Positions 53,054 through 62,694 of a stretch of DNA of 64,000 nt are shown piece by piece; position 1 is the first letter of the stretch, and the number at the start of each line of letters is the position of its first letter. A program made the translations under genes and the position numbers. Origin of the DNA: an uncultured Clostridia bacterium. GTDB taxonomy: Bacteria > Bacillota > Clostridia > Oscillospirales > Acutalibacteraceae. Where the stretch lies: NCBI GenBank assembly GCA_937907605.1, contig CALCYI010000057.1, positions 19,168 through 83,167 of the forward strand, in the 5' to 3' direction. Under the pieces are notes generated by a model. That model had not been told where the DNA came from. It worked only from the letters and a program-made list of their open reading frames with translations, and searched no databases.

Positions 53054-53561
53054 AATAAGCAACCTGCTTTCAAGAATTAAAGACTCCGACAGCAAGCTTA
53101 AAATTCTTATTGCAATAGGGCTGATAAGCGTGCTTTTGATTGCATTATCGGAGGCTCTGCCTAAGAGTACGGAAAAAAAGCATACTGACAATACCTCTTA
53201 TTCCGCTTATATAACTGAGCTTGAAAACAAAACCTGCGAGCTTATTTCCTCGATTAACGGAGCGGGCAGATGTAAGGTTATGATTACTCTTAAAGTAACA
53301 AACGAGAGCGTTTTTGCAAAAAACAGTAACGAAAACAGCAATGACGGTTCTTTTTCGAATAATAGCGAATATGTATTATATAACGGACAAAGCGGTGAGG
53401 AGCCCCTGCTGATAAAGGAGTATTTTCCCGAGATTCAGGGCGTAGCCATCGTCTGCGACGGAGCGGATAATACCGTAGTCAAGGAGGAAATAATCAACGC
53501 GGTATCCTCGCTTTTCAATATTTCCGTATCAAAAATCAGCGTATCAAAGTTAAAAGGGTGA
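53043..53561 (+). CDS. spoIIIAG: Stage III sporulation protein AG
   Basis: 172 residues from TTG 53043, preceded by GAGGTGAGGGG. One helix (KILIAIGLISVLLIALSEAL, about 18-37), then a ring-building domain: INGAGRCKVMITL, PEIQGVAIVCDGADN, SSLFNISVSKISV. Forms the large ring in the space between mother-cell and forespore membranes. Confidence 0.93.
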   Translation: MENKISNLLSRIKDSDSKLKILIAIGLISVLLIALSEALPKSTEKKHTDNTSYSAYITELENKTCELISSINGAGRCKVMITLKVTNESVFAKNSNENSNDGSFSNNSEYVLYNGQSGEEPLLIKEYFPEIQGVAIVCDGADNTVVKEEIINAVSSLFNISVSKISVSKLKG

Positions 53562-53565
53562 TAGT

Positions 53566-54264
53566 GTGAAAAAGAATAAGAAAAATCTCAGCGAAGCAAT
53601 TAATGACGAGGAGTTCAAAAATGAGGCGGAGCTTGCCGTTAACGATGAAGAAAGCATAGAAGAAGTAAAGGAAAAGCCGATTCTTACAGAGCAGGAACTG
53701 AAAGTAAGAAAAGCAAAGCGTACACGTTTTGCTGTAGCCGCTTTCGTACTTCTTTTCGGCGTAGGAATAATGGGGAACTGGTATTATCAGAACTCCGATT
53801 TTTCCGCCTCTGTAAAGCCTCTCGTTACCTCTTCGGATACCAAGACTCTCGGCGAAGCGGAATATGTTGACGCTCCTACGACAGTATCAAGCGAGGAAAG
53901 CAAGTATTTCAGCGAGGCGAGAGTAAACCGCGAAACCGCAAGGGATAAGGCCATTGAGGAGCTTCAGTCAGTTATTGATAAAGCCGACGCTTCAAGCGAA
54001 GCTAAAAATCAGGCGAGCGCGGCAATGTCCGATATTTCTAAGTACATAAGCATTGAAAACAAGATCGAAACCCTTGTTGCTGCAAAGGGAGTAAATAACG
54101 TGCTTGCCGTAATCAGCGAGGACGGGAAAAAGGTCGATATTATCGTTGACGTAAAAGACCTCGACGACACGGTTATTATGCAGATTAAGGATATTGCCAT
54201 GCAGCAGCTTAACTGTTCGTTTGAGGATATTACTATAATTCAATCAAATAATTCAGAACAATAA
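53566..54264 (+). CDS. spoIIIAH: Stage III sporulation protein AH
   Basis: 232 residues from GTG 53566. Acidic cytoplasmic tail, one helix (RFAVAAFVLLFGVGIMGNWYY, about 57-77), then the ring-forming domain with VNRETARDKAIEEL and MSDISKYISIENKIETLV. Partner of the forespore protein SpoIIQ, which is not in this window. Last gene of the spoIIIA operon; the next downstream hairpin is at 54336. Confidence 0.93.
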   Translation: MKKNKKNLSEAINDEEFKNEAELAVNDEESIEEVKEKPILTEQELKVRKAKRTRFAVAAFVLLFGVGIMGNWYYQNSDFSASVKPLVTSSDTKTLGEAEYVDAPTTVSSEESKYFSEARVNRETARDKAIEELQSVIDKADASSEAKNQASAAMSDISKYISIENKIETLVAAKGVNNVLAVISEDGKKVDIIVDVKDLDDTVIMQIKDIAMQQLNCSFEDITIIQSNNSEQ

Positions 54265-54269
54265 AGGTA

Positions 54270-54298
54270 TTGTATATTTATTCAAAGTATGTTATAAT
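54270..54298 (+). promoter_or_regulatory. Promoter upstream of nusB
   Basis: TTGTAT, 17-base spacer, TATAAT. Expected start near 54305, upstream of the hairpin at 54336-54373. Confidence 0.7.
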
Positions 54299-54335
54299 AT
54301 CGGCGAATAAAAGCGACCTTTGGAAATTTAAAAGT

Positions 54336-54373
54336 AAAAGGGACCGTTTATTCAAGCGGTCCTTTTAATTTTA
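54336..54373 (+). terminator. Terminator-like hairpin in the nusB leader
   Basis: Stem AAAAGGGACCG/CGGTCCTTTT (54336-54346 with 54357-54366, one bulged G), 10-base loop, then AATTTTA. It may end the spoIIIA operon, but it also lies between the nusB promoter and nusB start, so it could act as an attenuator. A rival pairing exists with CCTTT at 54317-54321. Confidence 0.7.
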
Positions 54374-54385
54374 TCGGAGAATAAT

Positions 54386-54769
54386 ATGAGAAGAAGTAAA
54401 CAAAGAGAACAGGCGTTTTTCCTTATTTATCAGTCAATGTTTAATCAGGATAACGGGGACGCCGTTGAGCTTTATAATGAAAACGTTGAGGAGCTAAGCG
54501 AGTTTGCAAGGAGTACTTTTGAAAGCGTTTCATCAAAAACCGAGGAGCTTGACGGTATAATTTCTCAGTACCTGAGAGGCTGGAAGATTAACCGTATACC
54601 CAGGATTAACCTTGCAATACTGAGGCTTGCGGTTTATGAGGTTAAGTATACCGATATACCGCCTTCGGTTGCTATTAATGAAGCGGTTGAGCTTGCCAAG
54701 ACGTATTCAGGGAGCGAGGACGCCTCGTTTATTAACGGAATACTCGGCTCAGTCGTAAAGGATTTATAA
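54386..54769 (+). CDS. nusB: Transcription antitermination factor NusB
   Basis: 127 residues, all helical, family signatures RSKQREQAFFLIYQSMF, INRIPRINLAILRLAVYE, PPSVAINEAVELAKTY and ASFINGILGSV. It binds boxA RNA with NusE in rRNA antitermination. RBS CGGAG 8 bases before the ATG. Starts a run of nusB-xseA-xseB-ispA-dxs-tlyA-nadK-argR-recN with very small gaps. Confidence 0.96.
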   Translation: MRRSKQREQAFFLIYQSMFNQDNGDAVELYNENVEELSEFARSTFESVSSKTEELDGIISQYLRGWKINRIPRINLAILRLAVYEVKYTDIPPSVAINEAVELAKTYSGSEDASFINGILGSVVKDL

Positions 54770-54774
54770 ATTCT

Positions 54775-55965
54775 ATGAACGCTTTAACGGTATCACAGGT
54801 AAATACTTATATCAAGGCTTTGATTAACGAGGTTCCACAGGTCAGAAATCTGTATATCATAGGCGAGATTTCAAACTATAAGCATTATTATCAGAGCGGA
54901 CATATGTACTTTACGCTTAAGGATGATAAATCACAGCTCAAATGCGTAATGTTTTCGTTTGATAACCAAAAGCTTAAGTTCAGACCCGATAACGGTATGA
55001 AGGTAATATGCTTCGGACAGATTGACGTTTACGAGCGCGACGGAGTATATCAGCTCTATGTACGCGATATGCACCCCGAGGGTATCGGCTCTCTCACGCT
55101 GAGGTACGAGGAGCTTAAAGCAAAGCTTGAAAAGGAAGGACTTTTTGACGCTTCAAAGAAGAAACCTCTACCTAAATATCCCGAGAGAATCGGCGTCGTA
55201 ACCTCAAATATGGGCGCCGCTGTCGAGGATATTAAGAACGTGCTTTCGCGACGATATCCTCTCTGCGAGGTGGTAATAGTCCCGACTGTTGTTCAGGGCG
55301 ACTCGGCTCCGAATGATATAGTGCGCTCACTTGCCTTTCTCGATTCAATGGAGTATATTGATTTAATTATTGTAGGCAGGGGCGGAGGCTCGCTTGAGGA
55401 TTTATGGGCGTTTAATACCGAGGTGGTTGCAAGGGCTGTATATTCCTGCAGGAAGCCCGTAATATCGGCAGTAGGTCATGAAACTGATTTTACAATTTGT
55501 GACTTTGTTGCGGATTTAAGAGCTCCTACGCCTAGCGCCGCTGCAGAGCTTGCTGTGCCTGAAATCAACTCCGAAAGGCAGAGAATCGACAACCTTTTTA
55601 CTTCAATGGAAAAGCTCGTTTCTTACCGCCTTGAAGCTGAAAATAAAAGGCTTGACGGGATTAAGAATAATTCTCCTCTTGCCGACATGGATTCATTTTT
55701 CGCTTCCCTTGAAAACGCTTTAAATATGACTATGGACAAGCTCGGTTTAGCCTATGGCAAAATACTAAGCGAAAAAGAGAACTCGCTTAAGCTTGCCGCG
55801 GGCGCGCTTAATGCTTTAAGTCCTCTCGGTGTGTTAAGCAGAGGATATTCAATCGTCAGAAAGGACGGAAAAATTGTTAAAGCCAAGGAAAACCTTACTA
55901 TTGGCGACAAGATAGAGATACTAATAAAGGACGGAAGCGTTAAAGCGACCGTGGACGAGGTGTAA
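54775..55965 (+). CDS. xseA: Exodeoxyribonuclease VII large subunit
   Basis: 396 residues, standard. N-terminal OB fold (IGEISNYKHYYQSGHMYF), catalytic domain with VVTSNMGAAVEDI and IIVGRGGGSLEDLWAFN, then coiled-coil and the C-terminal SPLGVLSRGYSIV motif. With XseB it cuts single-stranded DNA. xseB begins 2 bases after. Confidence 0.96.
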   Translation: MNALTVSQVNTYIKALINEVPQVRNLYIIGEISNYKHYYQSGHMYFTLKDDKSQLKCVMFSFDNQKLKFRPDNGMKVICFGQIDVYERDGVYQLYVRDMHPEGIGSLTLRYEELKAKLEKEGLFDASKKKPLPKYPERIGVVTSNMGAAVEDIKNVLSRRYPLCEVVIVPTVVQGDSAPNDIVRSLAFLDSMEYIDLIIVGRGGGSLEDLWAFNTEVVARAVYSCRKPVISAVGHETDFTICDFVADLRAPTPSAAAELAVPEINSERQRIDNLFTSMEKLVSYRLEAENKRLDGIKNNSPLADMDSFFASLENALNMTMDKLGLAYGKILSEKENSLKLAAGALNALSPLGVLSRGYSIVRKDGKIVKAKENLTIGDKIEILIKDGSVKATVDEV

Positions 55966-55966
55966 T

Positions 55967-56152
55967 ATGGAAAACAGTTTAACATATGAACAGGCTGTAT
56001 CACGGCTTGAGGAAATAGTTGAGCTTCTTGAAAAGAACGAGGTGCCGCTTGATGAGGCACTGAAGCTTTTTGAGGAGGGAACAAAGCTCACGGCTTTTTG
56101 TAGTGAAAAGCTTAGGGAAGCTAAGCAGAAAATAACCGAAATTGAGAAATAA
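55967..56152 (+). CDS. xseB: Exodeoxyribonuclease VII small subunit
   Basis: 61 residues, helical hairpin with SYEQ-like start (SLTYEQAVSRLEEIVELLE), VPLDEALKLFEEG and LREAKQKI. Partner of XseA; normal length. Confidence 0.95.
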   Translation: MENSLTYEQAVSRLEEIVELLEKNEVPLDEALKLFEEGTKLTAFCSEKLREAKQKITEIEK

Positions 56153-56166
56153 TCCGAGGAATAAAA

Positions 56167-57054
56167 ATGACAGTAGAAGAACTCAATGCTAAAATCAGTG
56201 AATATACCCAAATGATAGACGCGGAGCTTATCAATAATCTCCCCGCTGCTGAGGAGGGACAAAAGGACGTAGTTTCCGCAATGAAGTATTCAATTATGAA
56301 CGGCGGCAAAAGACTCCGCCCGATACTTGTACTTGAATTTTGCAAGGCGTGCGGAGGCGACATTAGGGACGCGTTACCCTTTGCGTGCGCCATTGAGTAT
56401 ATTCATACATATTCGTTAATACACGACGATTTACCGTGCATGGACGACGATGATATGAGGCGGGGCAATCCCTCCTGTCATAAGATGTACGGCGAGGCAA
56501 CCGCACTGCTTGCAGGCGACGCTCTCTTAACGCACGCCTTTGAAGCGATAGCTTCTGCGGAGCTCCCCGTAAGGAGAATAGCTTCCGCGGTTGAGCTCCT
56601 TGCGCAGAATGCGGGCGTAGGCGGTATGATTGGCGGTCAGGTGCTTGACCTTAAATATGAAAACAAGGTCGAGCCTACAATTAACGATTTGCTTACTGTT
56701 CATAAGCTTAAAACGGGCGCGCTTATTTCCGCGGCGTGTCTGCTCGGCTGTATTGCGGCGGGAGCGAGCGAAAGCCAGTATTCTTCCGCTTCAAAGTTTG
56801 CGTACAATCTCGGCGTAGCTTTTCAGATTAAGGACGATATACTCGACGTTACGGGCGATGAGGAAACCCTCGGTAAGCCCGTCGGCTCCGACGCACAGAG
56901 CGGAAAAACCACCTACGTTACTATGGTAGGCGTTGAAAAGGCTCAGGCTGACGTTGAACGCCTTACGCATAATGCGCTTACCTACCTTAAGGATTTCTAT
57001 GACGTTGAGTTTATCGGCGCACTTGCGCAGTACCTTGTAAGCAGAGAAAAGTAA
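56167..57054 (+). CDS. ispA: Farnesyl diphosphate synthase (short-chain prenyltransferase)
   Basis: 295 residues. First Asp-rich motif DDLPCMDDDDMRRG, second FQIKDDILDVTGD, plus NGGKRLRP and a GDALLTHAF region. Builds C15 prenyl diphosphate used for undecaprenyl carriers. Sits before dxs, so both ends of the isoprenoid route share an operon. Confidence 0.94.
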   Translation: MTVEELNAKISEYTQMIDAELINNLPAAEEGQKDVVSAMKYSIMNGGKRLRPILVLEFCKACGGDIRDALPFACAIEYIHTYSLIHDDLPCMDDDDMRRGNPSCHKMYGEATALLAGDALLTHAFEAIASAELPVRRIASAVELLAQNAGVGGMIGGQVLDLKYENKVEPTINDLLTVHKLKTGALISAACLLGCIAAGASESQYSSASKFAYNLGVAFQIKDDILDVTGDEETLGKPVGSDAQSGKTTYVTMVGVEKAQADVERLTHNALTYLKDFYDVEFIGALAQYLVSREK

Positions 57055-57082
57055 GAATTTACAGTTTGAAAGAGGCTGAATT

Positions 57083-58924
57083 ATGTCATATCTTGAGAAT
57101 ATTAATTCACCTAAGGATATAAAAAAACTGAATATTGACGAGCTTAACGCGCTCTGCGAAGAAATCCGCGAGCTTATGATTAATACCGTTTCCACTACTG
57201 GCGGTCACCTCGCGTCAAACCTCGGCGTAGTTGAGCTTACCGTTGCGCTTCACAAGGTCTTTAATTCGCCCGTTGACCAGATTGTATTTGACGTAGGACA
57301 TCAGTGCTATACTCATAAAATTTTAACGGGACGTAAGGACAGCTTTTGCACGCTCAGAAAAGAGGGCGGCATAAGCGGGTTCACAAGACCTGACGAAAGC
57401 GAGCACGATATTTTTTCAAGCGGTCATTCCTCGACCTCAATTTCACAGGCTATCGGTCTTGCCAAGGCTAAAACGCTGAGGAACGAAAAGGGTAAGGTTG
57501 TTGCCGTTATCGGCGACGGCGCGCTCACGGGCGGGCTTGCGTATGAGGCGCTCAATAATTCGGGCTATGAAAACAGCAATCTTATCGTAATTCTTAACGA
57601 TAATAATATGTCTATTAGTAAGAATGTCGGCTCTATGGCTAAAAACCTTACTACTATAAGAACCTCGCCAAAGTATAACAACTTTAAAAGTAAGCTTACC
57701 CGTACGCTCGCTAAAATGCCGAAGTTCGGTCAGCAGATACAGCGCTTTTTAACCGCGGTTAATCAAAGAATCAGAAAGAGAGTATACAAGAATACTTTCT
57801 TTGAGGATTTGGGCTTTAGGTATTACGGCCCCATTGACGGTCACGACCTTGACTCGCTTATTGACGCACTTAAGGTTGCAAAGGCGCATAACCATTCGGT
57901 TTTAATTCATATTAATACGACTAAGGGCAGGGGATACGACTTTGCGGAGCGTGACCCCTCCAAGTTCCACGGTATAGGCGAGTTTAATATTAACACGGGC
58001 GAGCCTATTTCAAGCGGAGCAACCTTCTCCTCGGTATTCGGCGATTCGCTTTTCCATATGGCAGAAAAGGATACGAGGATATGCGCCGTTACCGCCGCAA
58101 TGACCTCGGGAACGGGGCTTTCAAGGTTTGCGGATGAATTCCCTAAACGCTTCTTTGATGTCGGAATTGCGGAACAGCACGCCGTAACCTTCTCAGGCGG
58201 ACTTGCAAAGAATGGTTGTATACCCGTATTTGCGGTTTATTCAACCTTCCTGCAAAGGTCGTATGACCAGCTAATTCATGACGTCGCTATGCAGGGCGTT
58301 AAGGTTATTTTTGCTATCGACAGAGCGGGCTTTGTAGGTAATGACGGCGAATCCCATCAGGGACTTTTTGATACGGCGTATCTTATGAGTATTCCGGATT
58401 TAACCGTTTATTCGCCCACCTATTTCGACGAGCTCTCCTCAATGCTATATCAGGCGGTTTATAAGCATGATAAGGCGGTTGCCATAAGATATCCCCGCGG
58501 TAATCAGCCAACTCCGCCCGAAAATTATACTTACAACAAGGAAAGCTATAAAATTTTCGGAGATGAGAACGCGTCAAGGTGTATCGTTACCTATGGGCGC
58601 GAATTTGCAAACTGTTATGACGCGCTTAGCGAGCTTGAGGATACGTTTATAATTAAATTAAACAGAATTAAACCTATCGACAGAGAGGTTATTAAATATA
58701 CACGGAATGCCGAAAAAATCTTCTTCTTTGAAGAGGGCGTTAAAACCGGCGGCGTCGGGGAATGCTTTGCAGCCCTGCTTGAAGAAGCGGGAATAAAAGC
58801 TGAATTCAGACATATCGCCGTTGAGGATGAGTTTGTTAAACAGGCAAGTGTATGCTCTCAACTAAAGAAATATCATCTTGACAAAGCTTCCGTTATTAAT
58901 GAGGTTAATTCAGTAAATGGCTAA
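57083..58924 (+). CDS. dxs: 1-Deoxy-D-xylulose-5-phosphate synthase
   Basis: 613 residues. TPP-dependent first step of the MEP pathway: HLASNLGVVELT, the TPP site GDGALTGGLAYEALNNSG, YYGPIDGHDL, and DRAGFVGNDGESHQG with the central GIAEQHAVTFSGGLA. Overlaps tlyA by 8 bases. Confidence 0.97.
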   Translation: MSYLENINSPKDIKKLNIDELNALCEEIRELMINTVSTTGGHLASNLGVVELTVALHKVFNSPVDQIVFDVGHQCYTHKILTGRKDSFCTLRKEGGISGFTRPDESEHDIFSSGHSSTSISQAIGLAKAKTLRNEKGKVVAVIGDGALTGGLAYEALNNSGYENSNLIVILNDNNMSISKNVGSMAKNLTTIRTSPKYNNFKSKLTRTLAKMPKFGQQIQRFLTAVNQRIRKRVYKNTFFEDLGFRYYGPIDGHDLDSLIDALKVAKAHNHSVLIHINTTKGRGYDFAERDPSKFHGIGEFNINTGEPISSGATFSSVFGDSLFHMAEKDTRICAVTAAMTSGTGLSRFADEFPKRFFDVGIAEQHAVTFSGGLAKNGCIPVFAVYSTFLQRSYDQLIHDVAMQGVKVIFAIDRAGFVGNDGESHQGLFDTAYLMSIPDLTVYSPTYFDELSSMLYQAVYKHDKAVAIRYPRGNQPTPPENYTYNKESYKIFGDENASRCIVTYGREFANCYDALSELEDTFIIKLNRIKPIDREVIKYTRNAEKIFFFEEGVKTGGVGECFAALLEEAGIKAEFRHIAVEDEFVKQASVCSQLKKYHLDKASVINEVNSVNG

Positions 58925-59723
58925 AAAAATAAGACTTGACGTCGCCGTTTTTGAGCAGGGCTTTGCGCCCTCGCGTGAAAAGGCAAAGGCGCTCATAATG
59001 GCAGGTCAGGTATTTGTAAATAATCAGAGGGTTGATAAGGCTGGAGCCGAAATCAAACCCGATGACGTAATTGAAATAAAGGGCAGTACGCTTAAATACG
59101 TATCCCGCGGCGGCTTGAAGCTTGAAAAGGCTATGCAGGAGTTCCCGATAACGCTTGACGGTAAAATCTGTATGGACGTCGGCGCTTCAACGGGAGGCTT
59201 TACCGACTGTATGTTGCAAAACGGTGCTGTAAAGGTTTACAGCGTAGACGTGGGCTACGGTCAGCTTGCATGGAAGCTGAGATGCGATGAGCGAGTAGTA
59301 AACCTTGAGAGAACGAATTTCAGATACTGTACGAAAAATGAGATACCCGACGGAATTGATTTTGCTTCCGTTGACGTTTCCTTTATTTCGCTTAAGCACA
59401 TTTTACCCGTACTGAATACTCTTTTAAATGCTGACGGACAGGCTGTCTGCCTTATCAAGCCTCAGTTTGAGGCTGGTAAGGATAAGGTTGGCAAAAAGGG
59501 CGTAATAAGGGATTTAGAGGTACATCTTGAGGTCGTTGAAAGAATTATCGCCCTTGCTCTCGAGAACGGATTTTCCGTAATGGGACTTCAGTTTTCGCCA
59601 ATAAAGGGACCCGAGGGTAATATTGAATACTTAATTTACCTTGTTAAATCAAACGCTCCCGTAATCAGCGGGGAGGTCAACGCTGAGGAGCTTGTTTCAC
59701 GTTCACATACGGAACTTGACTGA
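58917..59723 (+). CDS. tlyA: TlyA family rRNA (2'-O) methyltransferase
   Basis: 268 residues. N-terminal S4 RNA-binding domain (SREKAKALIMAGQVFVN), then a SAM-dependent FtsJ-like domain: SRGGLKLEKAM, MDVGASTGGFTDCML, the DVSFISLKHILP region and LIKPQFEAGKDKVGKKGVIRD. Often called hemolysin A, but it methylates rRNA. 1 base before the NAD kinase start. Confidence 0.93.
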   Translation: MAKKIRLDVAVFEQGFAPSREKAKALIMAGQVFVNNQRVDKAGAEIKPDDVIEIKGSTLKYVSRGGLKLEKAMQEFPITLDGKICMDVGASTGGFTDCMLQNGAVKVYSVDVGYGQLAWKLRCDERVVNLERTNFRYCTKNEIPDGIDFASVDVSFISLKHILPVLNTLLNADGQAVCLIKPQFEAGKDKVGKKGVIRDLEVHLEVVERIIALALENGFSVMGLQFSPIKGPEGNIEYLIYLVKSNAPVISGEVNAEELVSRSHTELD

Positions 59724-59724
59724 T

Positions 59725-60522
59725 ATGAAATTTACTATTCTTCATACTGCGTATAATCAGACTATCGAGGAGCTTTCCCGTGAGATAAGGGAAAAGCTTG
59801 TTTCCCTCGGTGCTGAAATATGTGAGGGTATTTCCGAATGCGATATTGTAATTTCCGTCGGAGGCGACGGTACTACGCTCAACGTTGCAAAGCGCGCGTC
59901 GACCTATAATAAGCCAACTCTTGGAATTAACGGCGGAAGGCTCGGCTTTATGAGCGGGCTTGAAAGGAACGAGCTCGACCTGCTTGAAAACCTTATTACA
60001 GGTAGCTACATTACTGAGTCAAGAATGATGCTGAAGGTTGATATATATGAGGGCGATAAGCTCGTTTCAACCCATGAGGCGCTGAATGACGCTGTTATAA
60101 CCCGAGGCGAATTTGCAAGGCTCATTGATATTAACGTACTGAGCGACGGAAGACCCGTTACTACGTCAAGGGCTGACGGAATGATTGTTTCAACTCCGAC
60201 AGGCTCTACGGCTTACTCAATGGCTGCGGGCGGTCCCGTTGTAAGCCCTGAGGTATCGTGCTTTATCGTTACCCCGATTTGTCCGCATTCGCTTGTTAAC
60301 AGAAGTATAGTTTTTTCAAGCGATAAGGAGATTGAGCTTTTCGTTTCCAATGACGTTGATAATAAGTGCTCTATATCTATCGACGGCGACGGTTCGATTA
60401 AGATTAATTCTAATACAAGAATTATTATCTCAAAGTCCGAATCCGTAGCAAAGCTTATCAAAATAAAACCCGAAAACTTCTATGAAATCCTGAATAATAA
60501 AATTATTGAAAGGCGATATTGA
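59725..60522 (+). CDS. nadK: NAD kinase
   Basis: 265 residues from ATG 59725, which lies right after the tlyA stop; an earlier in-frame start at 59692 is inside tlyA. Motifs: ISVGGDGTTLNVA, INGGRLGFMSG, SRADGMIVSTPTGSTAYSMAAGGP. Makes NADP from NAD. Between tlyA and argR, an order seen in Clostridia but not in B. subtilis. Confidence 0.95.
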   Translation: MKFTILHTAYNQTIEELSREIREKLVSLGAEICEGISECDIVISVGGDGTTLNVAKRASTYNKPTLGINGGRLGFMSGLERNELDLLENLITGSYITESRMMLKVDIYEGDKLVSTHEALNDAVITRGEFARLIDINVLSDGRPVTTSRADGMIVSTPTGSTAYSMAAGGPVVSPEVSCFIVTPICPHSLVNRSIVFSSDKEIELFVSNDVDNKCSISIDGDGSIKINSNTRIIISKSESVAKLIKIKPENFYEILNNKIIERRY

Positions 60523-60523
60523 T

Positions 60524-60976
60524 ATGAAAAAGAGACGTCAGGCAAAGATACTTGAACTTATTTCCGCTAACGAGATAGAGACTCAGGAGGAGCTTCAGGA
60601 GCTCCTATCCGAGTACGGCTTTGAGGTTACTCAGGCAACTATTTCAAGGGATATTAAGGAGCTCAGGCTCGTTAAGGATTTGTCCTCAAAGGGAAGATAC
60701 ATATACTCTACCGGTAAAAAGAAAAACGACAATATTGCAAGGCGTGCAGGCAGTATTTTCAGTGAATCAATCATCAGCCTTGATTACGGAATGAATACTA
60801 TTGTTATTAAGTGCTTTTCGGGTATGGCTAATGCCGTTTGTACCGCTATTGATTCTATGGAGCAAAGCGAAATACTCGGTACTATTGCCGGCGACGACAC
60901 TATCTTTATGCTCTGCAGGAATGAAGAAACTGCAAGGAATTTAACCATTAGAATTAGGAAGATGCTCGATGCTTAA
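60524..60976 (+). CDS. argR: Arginine repressor ArgR/AhrC
   Basis: 150 residues from ATG 60524. N-terminal winged helix (KKRRQAKILELISANEIETQ, QATISRDIKELRLVK) and C-terminal arginine-binding domain (GTIAGDDTIFML). No ARG-box genes are seen in this window. Overlaps recN by 8 bases. Confidence 0.96.
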   Translation: MKKRRQAKILELISANEIETQEELQELLSEYGFEVTQATISRDIKELRLVKDLSSKGRYIYSTGKKKNDNIARRAGSIFSESIISLDYGMNTIVIKCFSGMANAVCTAIDSMEQSEILGTIAGDDTIFMLCRNEETARNLTIRIRKMLDA

Positions 60977-62624
60977 AAGCCTGAATATTGAAAATATTGC
61001 GGTTATTGAAAAAGCGGATATTGAGTTTTCCCGGGGAATGAGCGTTCTCACTGGTGAAACTGGTGCAGGTAAGTCAATTATAGTTGACTCTATTAATGCT
61101 GTCCTCGGAGAGAGAACCTCTAAGGAATTAGTCCGCCACGGCGCTGAAAACGCTTACGTATCCGCAGTGTTTGAGGATATTAACAAGAGCGCTGAGGATA
61201 AGCTTGAGGAATTCGGAATACCCTATGAAAACGCAGAGCTTATAATAAACAGGAGAATTTCCTCACAGGGTAAAACCTCCTGCCGTATTAACGGCGTTCC
61301 CTGTACGGTTTCAATGCTAAGGGAAATCGGTAAGCTCCTTGTAAATATTCACGGTCAGCACGACAGTCAGGCGCTTTTGAACCCCGATTATCATTATCAG
61401 TTTATTGATATGATGGGCGTTAAAGGTCTTGAGGAGTATAGGGAAGCCTTTAAAAAGCTTATTTCCGTAAGAAGAAGGCTCAAGGAGCTTACCGCAAACG
61501 CCGACGATAAGGACAGGCAGTTTGAACTCCTCAGCTACGAAATAAGCGAGCTTGAAGCGGCTGATATTAAAATTGGCGAAAGGGAAGAGCTTAAAGCAAG
61601 AAGAAACCTGATTATCAATTCACAGAACATAATTAATATGCTTAGTTCCGTTATTTCTGCTTTTAACGGCGACGACGATACGCAGGGGATACAGACCATG
61701 ATTTCAACTGCGTTGCGGGAATCAGAAGGCGTTTCGGATGTTGACGGAGAGCTTAAGAAACTCAGCGTAAAGCTTAATGAGCTCAGCAGCAACGCCGAGG
61801 AAATTAAGGACTTAGCGCAGACGAAACTGAACACAATAGATTTCAGCGAGTCGGAGCTTGAAAAAATCGAGGAACGCCTCGATATGTATTACCGTTTTTC
61901 AAATAAGTACGGCAGCACTGAAGAGGAAATGCTTTCTTATCTTGAAAACGCTGTTACCAAAAGGAATATGATTAAAAACAGCGACGAAGAGCTTGAAAAG
62001 CTAAATGCGGAATACGACAGCGCACTGGAGGCTTCTGTGAGCAAGGCTGACGCGCTTTCAAAGAGCAGAAGGGAAGTTGCCTTAAAGCTTGAAAAAGCCG
62101 TTAAATCCGAGCTGCAGTTCCTTGATATGCCTAAGATAGAGTTTGTTACGGATTTTAAAAAGGGCAATCTTTCGTCAAACGGCTATGATAAAATCGAATT
62201 TCTTATTTCAACCAATCCCGGCGAACCGCCGAAATCGCTTTCAAAAATTGCTTCGGGCGGCGAGCTTTCAAGAATAATGCTCGCAATAAAAAAAGTCCTT
62301 GCAGTCAAGGACACGGTTGCAACTCTTATTTTTGATGAAATAGATACGGGCGTGAGCGGCAAGGCAAGCAGCAAAATCGGACAATCTTTAAAGGACGTTT
62401 CAAGGTATACGCAGGTGCTCTGCGTAACTCATTCGGCACAGATTGCTTCCTGCGCCGATACACATTATTTAATCAGCAAGGAATTCAGAGGGGATAATAC
62501 ATATACCTCAGTTAAGGCGCTTGATTATGATGAGAGAAAGCAGGAGCTTGCAAGGATCATGGGCGGTATGAATATTACCGAAACGCTGCTTAAGTCCGCT
62601 GAGGAGCTTCTCAAAGGAAATTAG
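60969..62624 (+). CDS. recN: DNA repair protein RecN
   Basis: 551 residues, SMC-like. Walker A TGETGAGKSIIVDSI near 31, central coiled coils, ABC signature SGGELSRIMLAIK, Walker B TLIFDEIDTGVSGKASS. Helps gather DNA ends in double-strand-break repair. In Bacillus it is followed by spoIVB and spo0A; here tyrS follows instead, after its own promoter. Confidence 0.97.
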   Translation: MLKSLNIENIAVIEKADIEFSRGMSVLTGETGAGKSIIVDSINAVLGERTSKELVRHGAENAYVSAVFEDINKSAEDKLEEFGIPYENAELIINRRISSQGKTSCRINGVPCTVSMLREIGKLLVNIHGQHDSQALLNPDYHYQFIDMMGVKGLEEYREAFKKLISVRRRLKELTANADDKDRQFELLSYEISELEAADIKIGEREELKARRNLIINSQNIINMLSSVISAFNGDDDTQGIQTMISTALRESEGVSDVDGELKKLSVKLNELSSNAEEIKDLAQTKLNTIDFSESELEKIEERLDMYYRFSNKYGSTEEEMLSYLENAVTKRNMIKNSDEELEKLNAEYDSALEASVSKADALSKSRREVALKLEKAVKSELQFLDMPKIEFVTDFKKGNLSSNGYDKIEFLISTNPGEPPKSLSKIASGGELSRIMLAIKKVLAVKDTVATLIFDEIDTGVSGKASSKIGQSLKDVSRYTQVLCVTHSAQIASCADTHYLISKEFRGDNTYTSVKALDYDERKQELARIMGGMNITETLLKSAEELLKGN

Positions 62625-62634
62625 AAAATTTTAC

Positions 62635-62663
62635 TTGTAAAACAGCGTGATATTTATTATAAT
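62635..62663 (+). promoter_or_regulatory. tyrS promoter
   Basis: TTGTAA, 17-base spacer, TATAAT, 31 bases before the start. No room for a T-box leader (70-base gap from recN stop). Confidence 0.75.
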
Positions 62664-62694
62664 GCTTTTATATTTGTTTGGAGGATGAATACCG

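Noticed and set aside
62625..62694. T-box leader before tyrS
   Set aside because: Only 70 bases, holding a simple promoter and RBS.
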